Shown: piece after piece, positions 46,298-55,183 of the stretch | Layout: every line of letters begins with the position of its first letter | How positions within the stretch are numbered: position 1 is the stretch's first letter | Assembly: GCF_014268785.2 (NCBI RefSeq) | Contig: NZ_JABWRD020000001.1 | Span: forward strand, 2,387,733-2,451,732 | DNA length: 64,000 bases | Direction of reading: 5' to 3' | From: Pseudomonas shirazensis | GTDB taxonomy: Bacteria; Pseudomonadota; Gammaproteobacteria; Pseudomonadales; Pseudomonadaceae | Notes under the pieces: generated by a model | What the model was told of the DNA's origin: nothing | The model's input: the letters and a program-made list of their open reading frames with translations, nothing else | The model's database searches: none | Position numbers and translations under genes: made by a program

Positions 46298-47536
46298 ATG
46301 AAAATCCGCCAACACCTTCCCCTTGCGCTGTTCAGCGCAACCGCCCTCGGTGCATTGCCGCAGGTGAGCTTTGCCGCAGGTTTCATGGAGGACGCCAAGG
46401 CCACGCTGGGCCTGCGCAACTTCTACATCAACCGCAACTTCGTCGACCCGGCCAACCCGCAGAGCAAGGCCGAGGAATGGACCCAGAGCTTTATCCTCGA
46501 TGCGCGCTCGGGCTTCACTGAGGGGCCGATTGGCTTTGGTGTGGATGTGCTGGGGATGTGGTCGGTCAAGCTCGATGGCGGTGGCGGCACCTACGGCACT
46601 GGGCTGCTGCCGCGACATGATGATGGCCGGCCGGCAGATGACTATGGCCGTCTTGCAGTGGCGGGCAAGGCGCGGATCTCCAAGACTGAATTGAAGATCG
46701 GCGAGTGGATGCCGGTGCTGCCGATCCTGCGCTCGGACGACGGTCGTTCGCTGCCGCAGACGTTCCGCGGCGGTCAGGTGACGTCCAACGAGATCGCCGG
46801 GCTGACCCTGTACGGCGGTCAGTTCCGGGGCAACAGCCCGCGTAACGACGCAAGCATGGACGACATGATCTACGGCGGCGCTGCCTCGGACCGCTTCAAC
46901 TTCGTTGGTGGTGAGTACAAGTTCAACCAGGACCGCACCTTGTTCGGGCTGTGGAACGCAGTACTCAAGGACGTCTATCAGCAGCAATACCTGCAGGTCA
47001 GCCACAGCCAGCCGGTCGGTAGTTGGACTCTGGGTGCCAACCTCGGTTACTTCCAGGGTGAAGACGACGGCGCCAAGCGCGCGGGCGAGCTGGACAACAA
47101 GACCTACTCAGGGATGTTCTCGGCCAAGGTCGGCGGCAACACCTTCTATGTCGGCCTGCAGAAGGTCAGTGGCGATACCTGGATGCGGGTCAACGGCACC
47201 AGCGGCGGCACCTTGGCCAACGACAGCTACAACGCCAGCTTCGATAACGCCAACGAGCGTTCGTGGCAGGCGCGGCATGACTTCAATTTCACTACCGTCG
47301 GCGTGCCCGGGTTGACCCTGATGAACCGCTACATCAGTGGCCGCGAGGTGCACAGTGGCGCCGTTACCGATGGCAAGGAGTGGGTGCGTGAGTCGGAGCT
47401 GGCCTATGTGATCCAGAGCGGCACCTTCAAGGACTTGAGCATCAAGTGGCGCAACTCGACCATCCGCCGCGACTTCAGCAGCAACGAGTTCGACGAGAAC
47501 CGTTTGATCTTCAACTATCCGTTGTCTCTGCTGTAA
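46298..47536 (+). CDS. OprD-family outer membrane porin, probably for uronates/aldarates
   Basis: The product is 412 aa from the ATG at 46298. A signal peptide (MKIRQHLPLALFSATALGAL...SFA) precedes the OprD barrel: LGLRNFYINRNFVDP, EEWTQSFILDARSGFTEG, LRSDDGRSLPQTFRGGQV and NSPRNDASMDDMIYGG are family signatures, and the last residues end in an aromatic-rich strand. OprD porins take specific small acids. Its neighbours and a shared operator with the uronate dehydrogenase gene indicate hexuronates or aldarates as cargo; that is inference. Confidence 0.9.
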   Translation: MKIRQHLPLALFSATALGALPQVSFAAGFMEDAKATLGLRNFYINRNFVDPANPQSKAEEWTQSFILDARSGFTEGPIGFGVDVLGMWSVKLDGGGGTYGTGLLPRHDDGRPADDYGRLAVAGKARISKTELKIGEWMPVLPILRSDDGRSLPQTFRGGQVTSNEIAGLTLYGGQFRGNSPRNDASMDDMIYGGAASDRFNFVGGEYKFNQDRTLFGLWNAVLKDVYQQQYLQVSHSQPVGSWTLGANLGYFQGEDDGAKRAGELDNKTYSGMFSAKVGGNTFYVGLQKVSGDTWMRVNGTSGGTLANDSYNASFDNANERSWQARHDFNFTTVGVPGLTLMNRYISGREVHSGAVTDGKEWVRESELAYVIQSGTFKDLSIKWRNSTIRRDFSSNEFDENRLIFNYPLSLL

Positions 47537-47560
47537 CAGCGGTTTATGGGGTGTCAGTGC

Positions 47561-47594
47561 TGGCCTCTTCGCGGGTGAACCCGCTCCCACAGGG
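47561..47594. repeat. REP element (P. putida 35-bp type)
   Basis: TGGCCTCTTCGCGGGTGAAC followed by CCGCTCCCACAGGG differs at only a few positions from the published P. putida REP. It lies between the porin gene and the uronate dehydrogenase promoter. Confidence 0.8.
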
Positions 47595-47638
47595 GTCGCA
47601 GGGAGGCTGTGGCAGTGACAAAACAGACACGGCAAGCA

Positions 47639-47686
47639 TTGACAACCTTGCGAATCACTACCGATAATCCAGCACAGTCATACGAC
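47639..47686 (+). promoter_or_regulatory. Promoter and operator of the uronate operon
   Basis: TTGACA (47639-47644), an 18-nt spacer and GATAAT (47663-47668) are followed after 8 nt by GTCATACGAC (47677-47686). Order, spacing and operator are nearly the same as at 46018-46064, and both are followed by an ACAAC-rich stretch. Confidence 0.75.
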
Positions 47687-47719
47687 AACCTACAACAACT
47701 CAAAACAAACGAGCTTGCC

Positions 47720-48526
47720 ATGACTATCACACCGTTCAAGCGCCTGCTGCTCACCGGAGCCGCAGGCGGCCTCGGCCAGGTGCTTCGCGAGCGCCTCAAA
47801 GGTTACGCCGAAGTACTGCGCCTCTCCGACATCGCAGCAATGGCGCCCGCCACCAGTGCTCAGGAAGAAATTGTCGAATGCGACCTGGCCGATAAGGCCG
47901 CCGTGCACCAGTTGGTCGAAGGCGTCGACGCCATCTGCCATTTCGGCGGTGTTTCGGTCGAGCGCCCTTTCGAAGAGATCCTCGGCCCTAATATCTGTGG
48001 CGTGTTCCACCTCTACGAGGCGGCGCGCAAGCATGGGGTCAAGCGGATCATCTTCGCCAGCTCCAACCACACCATCGGCTTCTACAAACAGGACCAGCAG
48101 ATCGACGCTCGTGCTCTGCGGCGCCCGGACGGCTACTACGGGTTGTCCAAGTGCTACGGCGAGGACGTTGCCAGCTTCTACTTCGACCGCTACGGCATCG
48201 AGACCGTCAGCATCCGCATCGGCTCGTCGTTCCCCGAGCCGCAGAACCGGCGGATGCTCAGCACCTGGCTGAGCTATGACGACCTGACCCAACTGATCGA
48301 GCGCGGCCTGTTCACCGAGCAAGTCGGCCACACCGTGGTCTACGGCGCCTCGGCCAACCGTGACGTGTGGTGGGACAACCGCCATGCCGCGCACCTGGGC
48401 TTCCAGCCGAAGGACTCCTCCGAGGTGTTCCGCGCCAAGGTCGAAGCGCAACCAGCGCCAGCCGCCGATGACCCGGCGATGGTGTATCAGGGTGGCGCGT
48501 TTGTCGCTGCCGGGCCATTCGACTGA
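47720..48526 (+). CDS. udh: Uronate dehydrogenase
   Basis: The product is 268 aa from the ATG at 47720. Short-chain/NDP-sugar-epimerase fold: the NAD-binding LLLTGAAGGLGQVLRERL at the N-terminus, DAICHFGGVSVERPFEEI, and the catalytic Tyr-Lys in GYYGLSKCYGEDVASFY. Length and motifs match the characterised uronate dehydrogenases of Pseudomonas and Agrobacterium, which oxidise D-galacturonate and D-glucuronate to aldarolactones with NAD+. The lactonase and a TRAP transporter follow. Confidence 0.93.
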   Translation: MTITPFKRLLLTGAAGGLGQVLRERLKGYAEVLRLSDIAAMAPATSAQEEIVECDLADKAAVHQLVEGVDAICHFGGVSVERPFEEILGPNICGVFHLYEAARKHGVKRIIFASSNHTIGFYKQDQQIDARALRRPDGYYGLSKCYGEDVASFYFDRYGIETVSIRIGSSFPEPQNRRMLSTWLSYDDLTQLIERGLFTEQVGHTVVYGASANRDVWWDNRHAAHLGFQPKDSSEVFRAKVEAQPAPAADDPAMVYQGGAFVAAGPFD

Positions 48527-48554
48527 TCCACCACTCGCAAGGAGGCTGTCTACC

Positions 48555-49439
48555 GTGAACTACGAACTGATCGTGGATGCGCGCAATGCCACCGGCGAAA
48601 GCCCGGTGTGGGATGTTGCCGAGCAGGCGCTGTACTGGGTCGATATCCCTGCCGGCCAGCTGCACCGCTGGACGGCCGCCGATAGCGCTCATCAAAGCTG
48701 GCAAGCGCCGCAGATGCTCGCCTGCATCGCCCGCTCGGCCAACGGCAGCTGGATTGCCGGGATGGAGGATGGCGTCTATGCGCTGACTGCCAATGCCCAG
48801 GGCAAGCTCGACAGCCGCCTGCTGAGCGCGGTTGAACATGGCGCCGAGGGCATGCGCTTCAATGATGGCCGCTGCGACCGCCAGGGCCGTTTCTGGGCTG
48901 GCAGCATGCTGATGAACATGCAGCAGGCGGCGCCGCTGGGTGCCCTGTATCGGTATGACGGCGAGGGCCGGCCGCTGCACCTGCAGCTGGAGCAGATGAT
49001 TGTGCCCAACGGCCTGGCGTTCAGCCCGGACGGTTCGCGCATGTACCTGTCCGACTCCCACCCCGACGTGCAGCGCATCTGGCAGTTCGACTACGACGTC
49101 GACACCGGCACCCCGCACAACCAGCGCCTGTTCGTCGATATGCGCGGCTTCCCGGGCCGGCCTGACGGCGCTGCCGTGGATGCCGACGGCTGCTACTGGA
49201 TCTGCGGCAACGATGCAGGCCAGGTGCACCGCTTTACTCCCGATGGACGACTGGACCGCTCACTCAATGTGCCGGTGAAAAAGCCGGCGATGTGCGCCTT
49301 TGGCGGGCGCAACCTGGACACCTTGTTCGTGACCTCGATCCGCCCCGGCGGCGACCTGCACGATCAGCCGTTGGCCGGTGGCGTGTTCGCCCTGGACGCG
49401 GGCGTGCAGGGCCTGCCAGAAACAGCCTGGCGCAGCTGA
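48555..49439 (+). CDS. SMP-30/gluconolactonase family lactonase
   Basis: The product is 294 aa with a GTG start nine bases after AGGAGG. Six-bladed propeller with the metal-binding Glu in ATGESPVWDVAEQALYWVDI, Asn in EGMRFNDGRCDRQGRFWAG, Asn in VPNGLAFSPDGSRMY, and Asp in GRPDGAAVDADGCYWICGND. It probably opens the aldarolactone formed by the uronate dehydrogenase upstream, giving glucarate or galactarate. It lies 28 bp after udh in the same operon. Confidence 0.9.
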   Translation: MNYELIVDARNATGESPVWDVAEQALYWVDIPAGQLHRWTAADSAHQSWQAPQMLACIARSANGSWIAGMEDGVYALTANAQGKLDSRLLSAVEHGAEGMRFNDGRCDRQGRFWAGSMLMNMQQAAPLGALYRYDGEGRPLHLQLEQMIVPNGLAFSPDGSRMYLSDSHPDVQRIWQFDYDVDTGTPHNQRLFVDMRGFPGRPDGAAVDADGCYWICGNDAGQVHRFTPDGRLDRSLNVPVKKPAMCAFGGRNLDTLFVTSIRPGGDLHDQPLAGGVFALDAGVQGLPETAWRS

Positions 49440-49496
49440 ACCGAATCCCGCTGCACCCGTGCGATACCCAAATAATAACAACACTGGAGCGTCACC

Positions 49497-50468
49497 ATGG
49501 TCTTCAAACGCAAGCTGCTTCTGGCCGTACTCCCGTTGGCGATCAGCCTCTCCGGCACCGCCTCGGCGCTGGATATCAAGTTCGCCGAGATCCATCCGGC
49601 CGGCTACCCGACCGTAGTTGCCGAGCAGAACATGGGTAAAAAACTCGAAGCCGCCAGCAATGGCGAGATCACCTTCAAGATGTTCGCCGGTGGCGTGCTC
49701 GGCTCGGAGAAGGAAGTCATCGAACAGGCGCAGATCGGCGCGGTGCAGATGACCCGAGTCAGCCTCGGTATCGTCGGCCCGGTGGTGCCGGATGTGAACG
49801 TGTTCAACATGCCGTTCGTGTTCCGCGATCACGAGCACATGCGCAAGATCATCGATGGCGAGATCGGCCAGGAGATCCTCGACAAGATCACCAATTCCGA
49901 ATTCAACCTGGTCGCCCTGGCCTGGATGGATGGCGGCACGCGCAGCATCTACACGAAAAAACCAGTGCGCAAGATCGAAGACCTCAAGGGCATGAAGATC
50001 CGTGTGCAGGGTAACCCGCTGTTCATCGACATGATGAACGCGATGGGCGGCAACGGCATTGCCATGGACACCGGCGAGATCTTCAGCGCCTTGCAGACCG
50101 GGGTGATCGACGGCGCGGAAAACAACCCGCCGACCCTGCTCGAGCACAACCACTACCAGAGCGCCAAGTACTTCACCCTGACCGGCCATCTGATCCTGCC
50201 TGAGCCGGTGGTGATGTCCAAGACCACCTGGGAAAAACTTACGCCTGAGCAGCAGACCCTGGTGAAGAAAGTCGCCCGTGAAGCGCAGATGGAAGAGCGT
50301 GCGTTGTGGGACGCCAAGTCGACCGCCAGTGAAGAGAAGCTCAAGGCTGCCGGGGTGGAGTTCATCGTGGTCGACAAAAAGCCCTTCTTCGACGCCACTG
50401 CGCCAGTGCGGGAAAAGTACGGCGCGCAATACGCCGATCTGATGAAGCGTATCGCCGAAGTCCAGTGA
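49497..50468 (+). CDS. TRAP transporter substrate-binding protein (DctP type)
   Basis: The product is 323 aa with a signal peptide (FKRKLLLAVLPLAISLSGTASA). DctP fold: IKFAEIHPAGYPTVVAEQNM, MFAGGVLGSEKEVIEQAQIG, and the carboxylate-binding region KGMKIRVQGNPLFIDMMNAM with its conserved Arg, then GEIFSALQTGVIDGAENN. It captures an organic acid in the periplasm and hands it to DctQM. Operon context indicates a hexuronate; the ligand is inferred. Confidence 0.92.
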   Translation: MVFKRKLLLAVLPLAISLSGTASALDIKFAEIHPAGYPTVVAEQNMGKKLEAASNGEITFKMFAGGVLGSEKEVIEQAQIGAVQMTRVSLGIVGPVVPDVNVFNMPFVFRDHEHMRKIIDGEIGQEILDKITNSEFNLVALAWMDGGTRSIYTKKPVRKIEDLKGMKIRVQGNPLFIDMMNAMGGNGIAMDTGEIFSALQTGVIDGAENNPPTLLEHNHYQSAKYFTLTGHLILPEPVVMSKTTWEKLTPEQQTLVKKVAREAQMEERALWDAKSTASEEKLKAAGVEFIVVDKKPFFDATAPVREKYGAQYADLMKRIAEVQ

Positions 50469-50529
50469 CCTGCGGCCCCTCCCCAGCTAGATGCGGCTGC
50501 ACGGCTACGTGCAGCCTCGGTGGTGCTTT

Positions 50530-51057
50530 ATGAAAACACTTGTGTTGCGTGTCAACGATACCTTGTACAGCGGTTGCATCTGGGTGGCGGGGCTGTCGAT
50601 CCTTACCATGACGCTGATCATTCCCTGGGGCATTTTCGCCCGTTACGTGCTCGGCAGCGGTTCGAGCTGGCCGGAGCCGGTGGCGATCCTGCTGATGGTG
50701 GTGTTCGCCTTTATCGGCGCGGCCGCCAGCTATCGGGCGGGTGCGCACATGGCCGTGACCACGGTCACCGATCGCCTGCCACCGGCACAGCGCAAGGCAG
50801 CGGCACTGCTGGTGCAGGTGCTGATGCTGCTGGTCTGCGCGTTCATGACCTTCTATGGCATCAAGCTGTGCGTGACTACCTGGAACCAGTTTCTCGCCAC
50901 CCTGCCGTCGATTCGTGTGGGCATGGCCTACGCGCCGATCCCGGTCGGCGGGGCGATCACTCTGCTGTTCGTGCTGGAAAAACTCTTCTACGGCGATCAG
51001 AGCCATCGCCAGGTAATGCGCTTCGATGTCGTCGAAGAAAGCGAAGGAGCGGCATAA
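50530..51057 (+). CDS. TRAP transporter small permease (DctQ type)
   Basis: The product is 175 aa from the ATG at 50530. Four transmembrane helices are visible, with the DctQ features IFARYVLGSGSSWPEPVAI after helix 1 and a GAAASYRAGAHMAV loop. It pairs with the DctM-type protein, whose gene starts at the base after its stop codon. Confidence 0.92.
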   Translation: MKTLVLRVNDTLYSGCIWVAGLSILTMTLIIPWGIFARYVLGSGSSWPEPVAILLMVVFAFIGAAASYRAGAHMAVTTVTDRLPPAQRKAAALLVQVLMLLVCAFMTFYGIKLCVTTWNQFLATLPSIRVGMAYAPIPVGGAITLLFVLEKLFYGDQSHRQVMRFDVVEESEGAA

Positions 51058-52338
51058 ATGGATGCGTTCATTTTGTTGGGCAGCTTCATCGCCCTGATCC
51101 TGCTAGGCATGCCGGTGGCGTATGCGTTGGGCCTGGCCGCTCTGGTCGGGGCCTGGTGGATCGATATTCCACTGCAGGCAATGATGATTCAGGTTGCCAG
51201 CGGGGTTAACAAGTTCTCGCTGCTGGCGATTCCGTTCTTCGTGCTGGCCGGTGCAATCATGGCCGAGGGTGGCATGTCGCGGCGGCTGGTGGCGTTTGCC
51301 GGGGTGCTGGTGGGGTTTGTCCGTGGCGGCCTGTCGCTGGTCAATATCACCGCCTCGACCTTCTTTGGCGCGATCTCCGGTTCGTCGGTGGCCGACACCG
51401 CATCGGTCGGTTCGGTGCTGATCCCGGAGATGGAGCGCAAGGGCTATCCCCGTGAGTTCTCCACTGCGGTGACCATCAGCGGCTCGGTGCAGGCACTGCT
51501 GACTCCGCCCAGCCACAACTCGGTGCTGTACTCGCTGGCGGCCGGCGGCACGGTATCGATTGCCTCGCTGTTCATGGCCGGGGTCATGCCAGGGCTGTTG
51601 ATGAGTGCGGTGTTGATGGGCCTGTGCCTGATCTTCGCCAGGCGCCGCAACTACCCCAAGGGTGAGGTGATCCCGCTGCGCCAGGCGCTGAAAATCGCCG
51701 GTGAAGCGCTGTGGGGCTTGATGGCGATGGTGATCATCCTCGGCGGCATTCTGTCCGGGGTGTTCACCGCGACCGAGTCGGCGGCGATTGCCGTGGTCTG
51801 GTCATTCTTCGTGACCATGTTCATCTACCGCGATTACAAGTGGCGCGACCTGCCGAAGTTGATGCACCGCACGGTGCGGACAATCTCGATCGTGATGATC
51901 CTGATCGGCTTTGCCGCAAGCTTTGGCTACGTGATGACGCTGATGCAGATCCCGTCGAAGATCACCACGCTGTTCCTGACCCTGTCGGACAACCGTTACG
52001 TGATCCTCATGTGCATCAACTTCATGCTGCTGCTGTTGGGCACGGTGATGGACATGGCGCCGCTGATCCTGATCCTGACGCCGATCTTGCTGCCGGTGAT
52101 CACTGGCATCGGCGTCGACCCGGTGCATTTCGGCATGATCATGCTGGTCAACCTGGGTATCGGTCTGATCACGCCGCCGGTGGGCGCGGTGCTGTTCGTT
52201 GGCTCGGCCATCGGCAAGGTCAGCATCGAGGCGACGGTCAAGGCAATGCTGCCGTTCTATGTGGCGCTGTTCCTGGTGCTGATGGCAGTGACCTACATCC
52301 CGGCTATCTCGCTGTGGCTGCCGAGCGTGGTGCTGTAA
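51058..52338 (+). CDS. TRAP transporter large permease (DctM type)
   Basis: The product is 426 aa with about 12 hydrophobic segments. DctM motifs are LLAIPFFVLAGAIMAEGGMS, FFGAISGSSVADTASVGSVL, and LVNLGIGLITPPVGAVLFVG near the C-terminus. It is the Na+- or H+-driven channel of the TRAP system. It is followed by an inverted repeat (52347-52366) before the EamA gene. Confidence 0.94.
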   Translation: MDAFILLGSFIALILLGMPVAYALGLAALVGAWWIDIPLQAMMIQVASGVNKFSLLAIPFFVLAGAIMAEGGMSRRLVAFAGVLVGFVRGGLSLVNITASTFFGAISGSSVADTASVGSVLIPEMERKGYPREFSTAVTISGSVQALLTPPSHNSVLYSLAAGGTVSIASLFMAGVMPGLLMSAVLMGLCLIFARRRNYPKGEVIPLRQALKIAGEALWGLMAMVIILGGILSGVFTATESAAIAVVWSFFVTMFIYRDYKWRDLPKLMHRTVRTISIVMILIGFAASFGYVMTLMQIPSKITTLFLTLSDNRYVILMCINFMLLLLGTVMDMAPLILILTPILLPVITGIGVDPVHFGMIMLVNLGIGLITPPVGAVLFVGSAIGKVSIEATVKAMLPFYVALFLVLMAVTYIPAISLWLPSVVL

Positions 52339-52346
52339 CTGTGACA

Positions 52347-52366
52347 GGCGGGCCTGCGGGCCCGCC
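52347..52366 (+). terminator. Hairpin after the TRAP operon
   Basis: GGCGGGC (52347-52353) pairs with GCCCGCC (52360-52366) around a 6-nt loop. No T-run follows, so partial read-through into the EamA gene is likely. Confidence 0.5.
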
Positions 52367-52393
52367 CTCCCCCCTGCAAACGGATTTGTGCAC

Positions 52394-53320
52394 ATGGCTG
52401 TCGCCTCCTCTTCGAATACCTCACTCTTCCCGCGCAAGCTGGCGGTGGCGCTGTTGGCGCTGCTGGCTTGTGCCTTTGCCGGTAACCACATCGCCGCGCG
52501 GATCGCGTTTGATAACGACACAGGCGTGTTGCTGGCGATTCTGTGTCGCTCGGGCATCACCCTGCTGGCGTTGGCGGCGCTGGTGCTGTGGCAGCGGCAG
52601 TCGCTGGGGCTGCCATCCGGCTCGCGGCGCTGGCAACTGCTGCTGGGCCTGCTGATTGCCACCCAGAGCCTGTGCCTGTACTCGGCGGTGGCGCGGATCC
52701 CGGTGGCGCTGGCGCTGCTGGTCGGCAACACCTTCCCGATTCTGCTGGCGCTGCTCAGCTGGGCCCTCGGCGGACCGCGACCGACCCGGCGCACCGTACT
52801 GCTGATGGGGCTGATTCTGCTCGGTCTGGTGCTGGCGCTGGATGTGCCGTCACGCCTGGCCGACAGCGCTGAGGCCAACCCGGACTGGACTCTCGGCGTG
52901 AGCCTCGCCTTCTGCGCTGCCTGTGTGTTTGCCTGTGCGTTGTGGATCACCGATCACAAGCTGGCCGGCGTACGCGGGCCGGTGCGTAGCTTGCTGACCC
53001 TGATGATCGTGTTCGCCAGCATGCTGGTGGCCGGGGTCGGCGGCTGGGTGCCGGCGGGCTTGTCGTTGCCCAGCAGCAGCGCCGGCTGGATCGCTCTGGC
53101 CAGCCTGGTGGTGCTGTATGGCGTGGCGTTTACTCTGCTGTTCGTCTGCGTGCCGCGGCTGAACATGGCGCAGAACGCGCCGGTAATGAATATCGAGCCG
53201 ATTGCCACGCTGTTGCTGGCCTGGGCCTTGCTCGATCAACGCTTGAGCAGCATGCAGTTGATCGGCGGCGCGGTGGTGGTCTGCGGGATTGTGCTGCTGA
53301 CCTATCGGCGCTCGGCCTGA
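52394..53320 (+). CDS. EamA/DMT family transporter
   Basis: The product is 308 aa from the ATG at 52394. Ten hydrophobic segments form two EamA repeats, with LALLACAFAGNHIAARIAFD in helix 1 and the late EPIATLLLAWALLDQRLSSM typical of the family. Members export amino acids, sugars or metabolites; the substrate here is unknown. It follows the uronate TRAP operon by 55 bp and may be partly cotranscribed. Confidence 0.85.
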   Translation: MAVASSSNTSLFPRKLAVALLALLACAFAGNHIAARIAFDNDTGVLLAILCRSGITLLALAALVLWQRQSLGLPSGSRRWQLLLGLLIATQSLCLYSAVARIPVALALLVGNTFPILLALLSWALGGPRPTRRTVLLMGLILLGLVLALDVPSRLADSAEANPDWTLGVSLAFCAACVFACALWITDHKLAGVRGPVRSLLTLMIVFASMLVAGVGGWVPAGLSLPSSSAGWIALASLVVLYGVAFTLLFVCVPRLNMAQNAPVMNIEPIATLLLAWALLDQRLSSMQLIGGAVVVCGIVLLTYRRSA

Positions 53321-53349
53321 TCACCGTGTTTGCATCTGGAGCTCGCTGA

Positions 53350-54222
53350 ATGGCTTTATTCGAACTGCATCTTGAAGACCGTCTGACACGCATGAGCCTG
53401 GCCCCGGAGCTGGGTGCCAGCCTGGTCAACTGGCAGGTCAAGGACAGTGGCCAGGCGTTGCTGCGCCATAGCGATCAAGCGGCGCTGGACAGCGCTACGC
53501 CAAGGCGCCTGGGTTGTTATCCGCTGGTGCCGTGGTCCAACCGCATCGACAGCGGTGGCTTTGCCCGCCCTGATGGCTGGCTGGCATTGGCAGCCAACAC
53601 CGAGCACTCGCCCTACGCGATCCATGGCAGTGCCTGGCAGCAGCCTTGGGTGGTTACCCATCAAGGCACTGATCATGCTTGCCTGACGCTGGACAGCGAG
53701 CTGCCTTTCGCCTATCGGGCGGTATTGCATGTCAGCCTCGACGAGGGCTGCCTGAGCCTGGATATGCAGGTTACGCATCTGGATGAATTGCCCTGCTGGC
53801 ATGGGCTTGGGCTACACCCGTACTTGCCTCGCCATACTGACACCTTGCTGCTGGCACCGGCGCGTCAGGTATGGGTAGGCAATGAGGGTTGCTTGCCATC
53901 GCGCCAGGTTGAAATCCCGCCCGAATGGCGCTTCGGGCAGTTGAATGAGCTGCCAACGACACTTGTCGATCACGCCTTCAGCGGCTGGCAGGGCGAGTGC
54001 GCCATTGTCCAGCCGGCAGCCGGCTATGAATTACGCTGCAGCGCCAGCGGAGCCGACCATTACCTGTTGTTCTGTCCGCAGGACCAGCCGTTCTTCTGCT
54101 TCGAGCCGGTCAGCCATCCGATCAATGCGCACCATTTGCCTGGGCGCCCAGGCTTGCGCCTCCTGCACAAAGGCGAGCACGTCAGCCTGGGTTTCAGAAT
54201 GCAGTATCAAGCGCTCAATTGA
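53350..54222 (+). CDS. Aldose 1-epimerase family protein
   Basis: The product is 290 aa. It has the mutarotase beta-sandwich pattern: LGCYPLVPWSNRIDSGGF with the sugar-binding Asn-Arg, YAIHGSAWQQPW with a catalytic His, WHGLGLHPYLPR with the second His, and a Glu in CFEPVSHPINAHH. It interconverts alpha and beta anomers of sugars, and could supply the right anomer to the uronate pathway next door. Its end overlaps the convergent LysR gene by 8 bp. Confidence 0.87.
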   Translation: MALFELHLEDRLTRMSLAPELGASLVNWQVKDSGQALLRHSDQAALDSATPRRLGCYPLVPWSNRIDSGGFARPDGWLALAANTEHSPYAIHGSAWQQPWVVTHQGTDHACLTLDSELPFAYRAVLHVSLDEGCLSLDMQVTHLDELPCWHGLGLHPYLPRHTDTLLLAPARQVWVGNEGCLPSRQVEIPPEWRFGQLNELPTTLVDHAFSGWQGECAIVQPAAGYELRCSASGADHYLLFCPQDQPFFCFEPVSHPINAHHLPGRPGLRLLHKGEHVSLGFRMQYQALN

Positions 54223-55114
54223 GGTAGTGGTGCGCACGCAGGTTACTCGCCAGCCGGTCGATGAACGCCCGCACCTTGGTCGAGCCGTATTTGCTTTCGC
54301 GGTGCAGCACATGGATCGGCCACGGCGTTTGCTCGTAATCCTCGAGCACCACCTGCAAGCGCCCCGCCGCCAGCTCCGCTGCCACTTGATACGACAGCAG
54401 CCGCGCGATGCCCAGACCTGCCGTGGCGGCGACGATTGCCGCGTCGTTGCTGGTCACCGTCAGCCGGGGCTTGATCCGCACCTGCACAGGTGCCTGCTCA
54501 GCGCCAAACATCCAGTCCAATCGCGGTGACACGCCGCTGGCCGCGATCATCGTATGCTCGGCCAGCTCGGTGGGATGCTGCGGTGTGCCGTGGCGCTGTA
54601 GATACTCAGGCGAAGCGCACAACAACCGGCGCACCTGGCCGACGCGCACAGCCTTCAGCCCCGAATCGGGTAATGGCCCGATGCGCACGGCAACGTCCAT
54701 GCCCTCCTCCACCAGATTGACCACCCGATCGAGAAAGTAGGCGGACACGTCCACCTCAGGGTAAGCCTGCAAGTAGTCAACGATGCAGGGCATGACAAAG
54801 GCTTTACCGAACAGCAGTGGCGCGGTCACCGACAGATTGCCTTTGGGTGCGGCGTTGATCCCGGCCGCCGCCTCGTTGGCCTCGTGGATACTGGCGAGGA
54901 TATTGCGACTGTCTTCCAGGTAGCGGCTACCGGCCTCGGTCAGGCGCACATTGCGCGTGGTGCGCTGCAGCAGCTTGACCCCGAGCGCCTCTTCCAGGGC
55001 ACTGACTGCCCGCGTCACTGCCGCCGGCGACAGGCCGAGCTTGCGCGCCGCTGCGGCAAAGCTTTCCAGCTCACCCACCGCAATCAGCACCTTCATCAGA
55101 TGGATCTGATCCAT
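54215..55114 (-). CDS. LysR-family transcriptional regulator
   Basis: The product is 299 aa from the ATG at 55114 (MDQIHLMKVLIAVGELESFA). A winged helix-turn-helix (AARKLGLSPAAVTRAVSALEEALGV) is followed by a periplasmic-binding-like effector domain with NLSVTAPLLFGKAFVMPCI and VRIGPLPDSGLKAVRVG. It is the third gene in a minus-strand row after the GST and the PNPOx-FNR-ferredoxin genes, with 69 bp to the latter, and probably regulates them. Confidence 0.9.
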   Translation of the reverse strand: MDQIHLMKVLIAVGELESFAAAARKLGLSPAAVTRAVSALEEALGVKLLQRTTRNVRLTEAGSRYLEDSRNILASIHEANEAAAGINAAPKGNLSVTAPLLFGKAFVMPCIVDYLQAYPEVDVSAYFLDRVVNLVEEGMDVAVRIGPLPDSGLKAVRVGQVRRLLCASPEYLQRHGTPQHPTELAEHTMIAASGVSPRLDWMFGAEQAPVQVRIKPRLTVTSNDAAIVAATAGLGIARLLSYQVAAELAAGRLQVVLEDYEQTPWPIHVLHRESKYGSTKVRAFIDRLASNLRAHHYLN

Positions 55115-55183
55115 GCCCCGCCCCCGTATCAATCCTGCTGCGATTATTCCCGGGGCGGGCGGCTGATCACAAGGGCGCATCGA

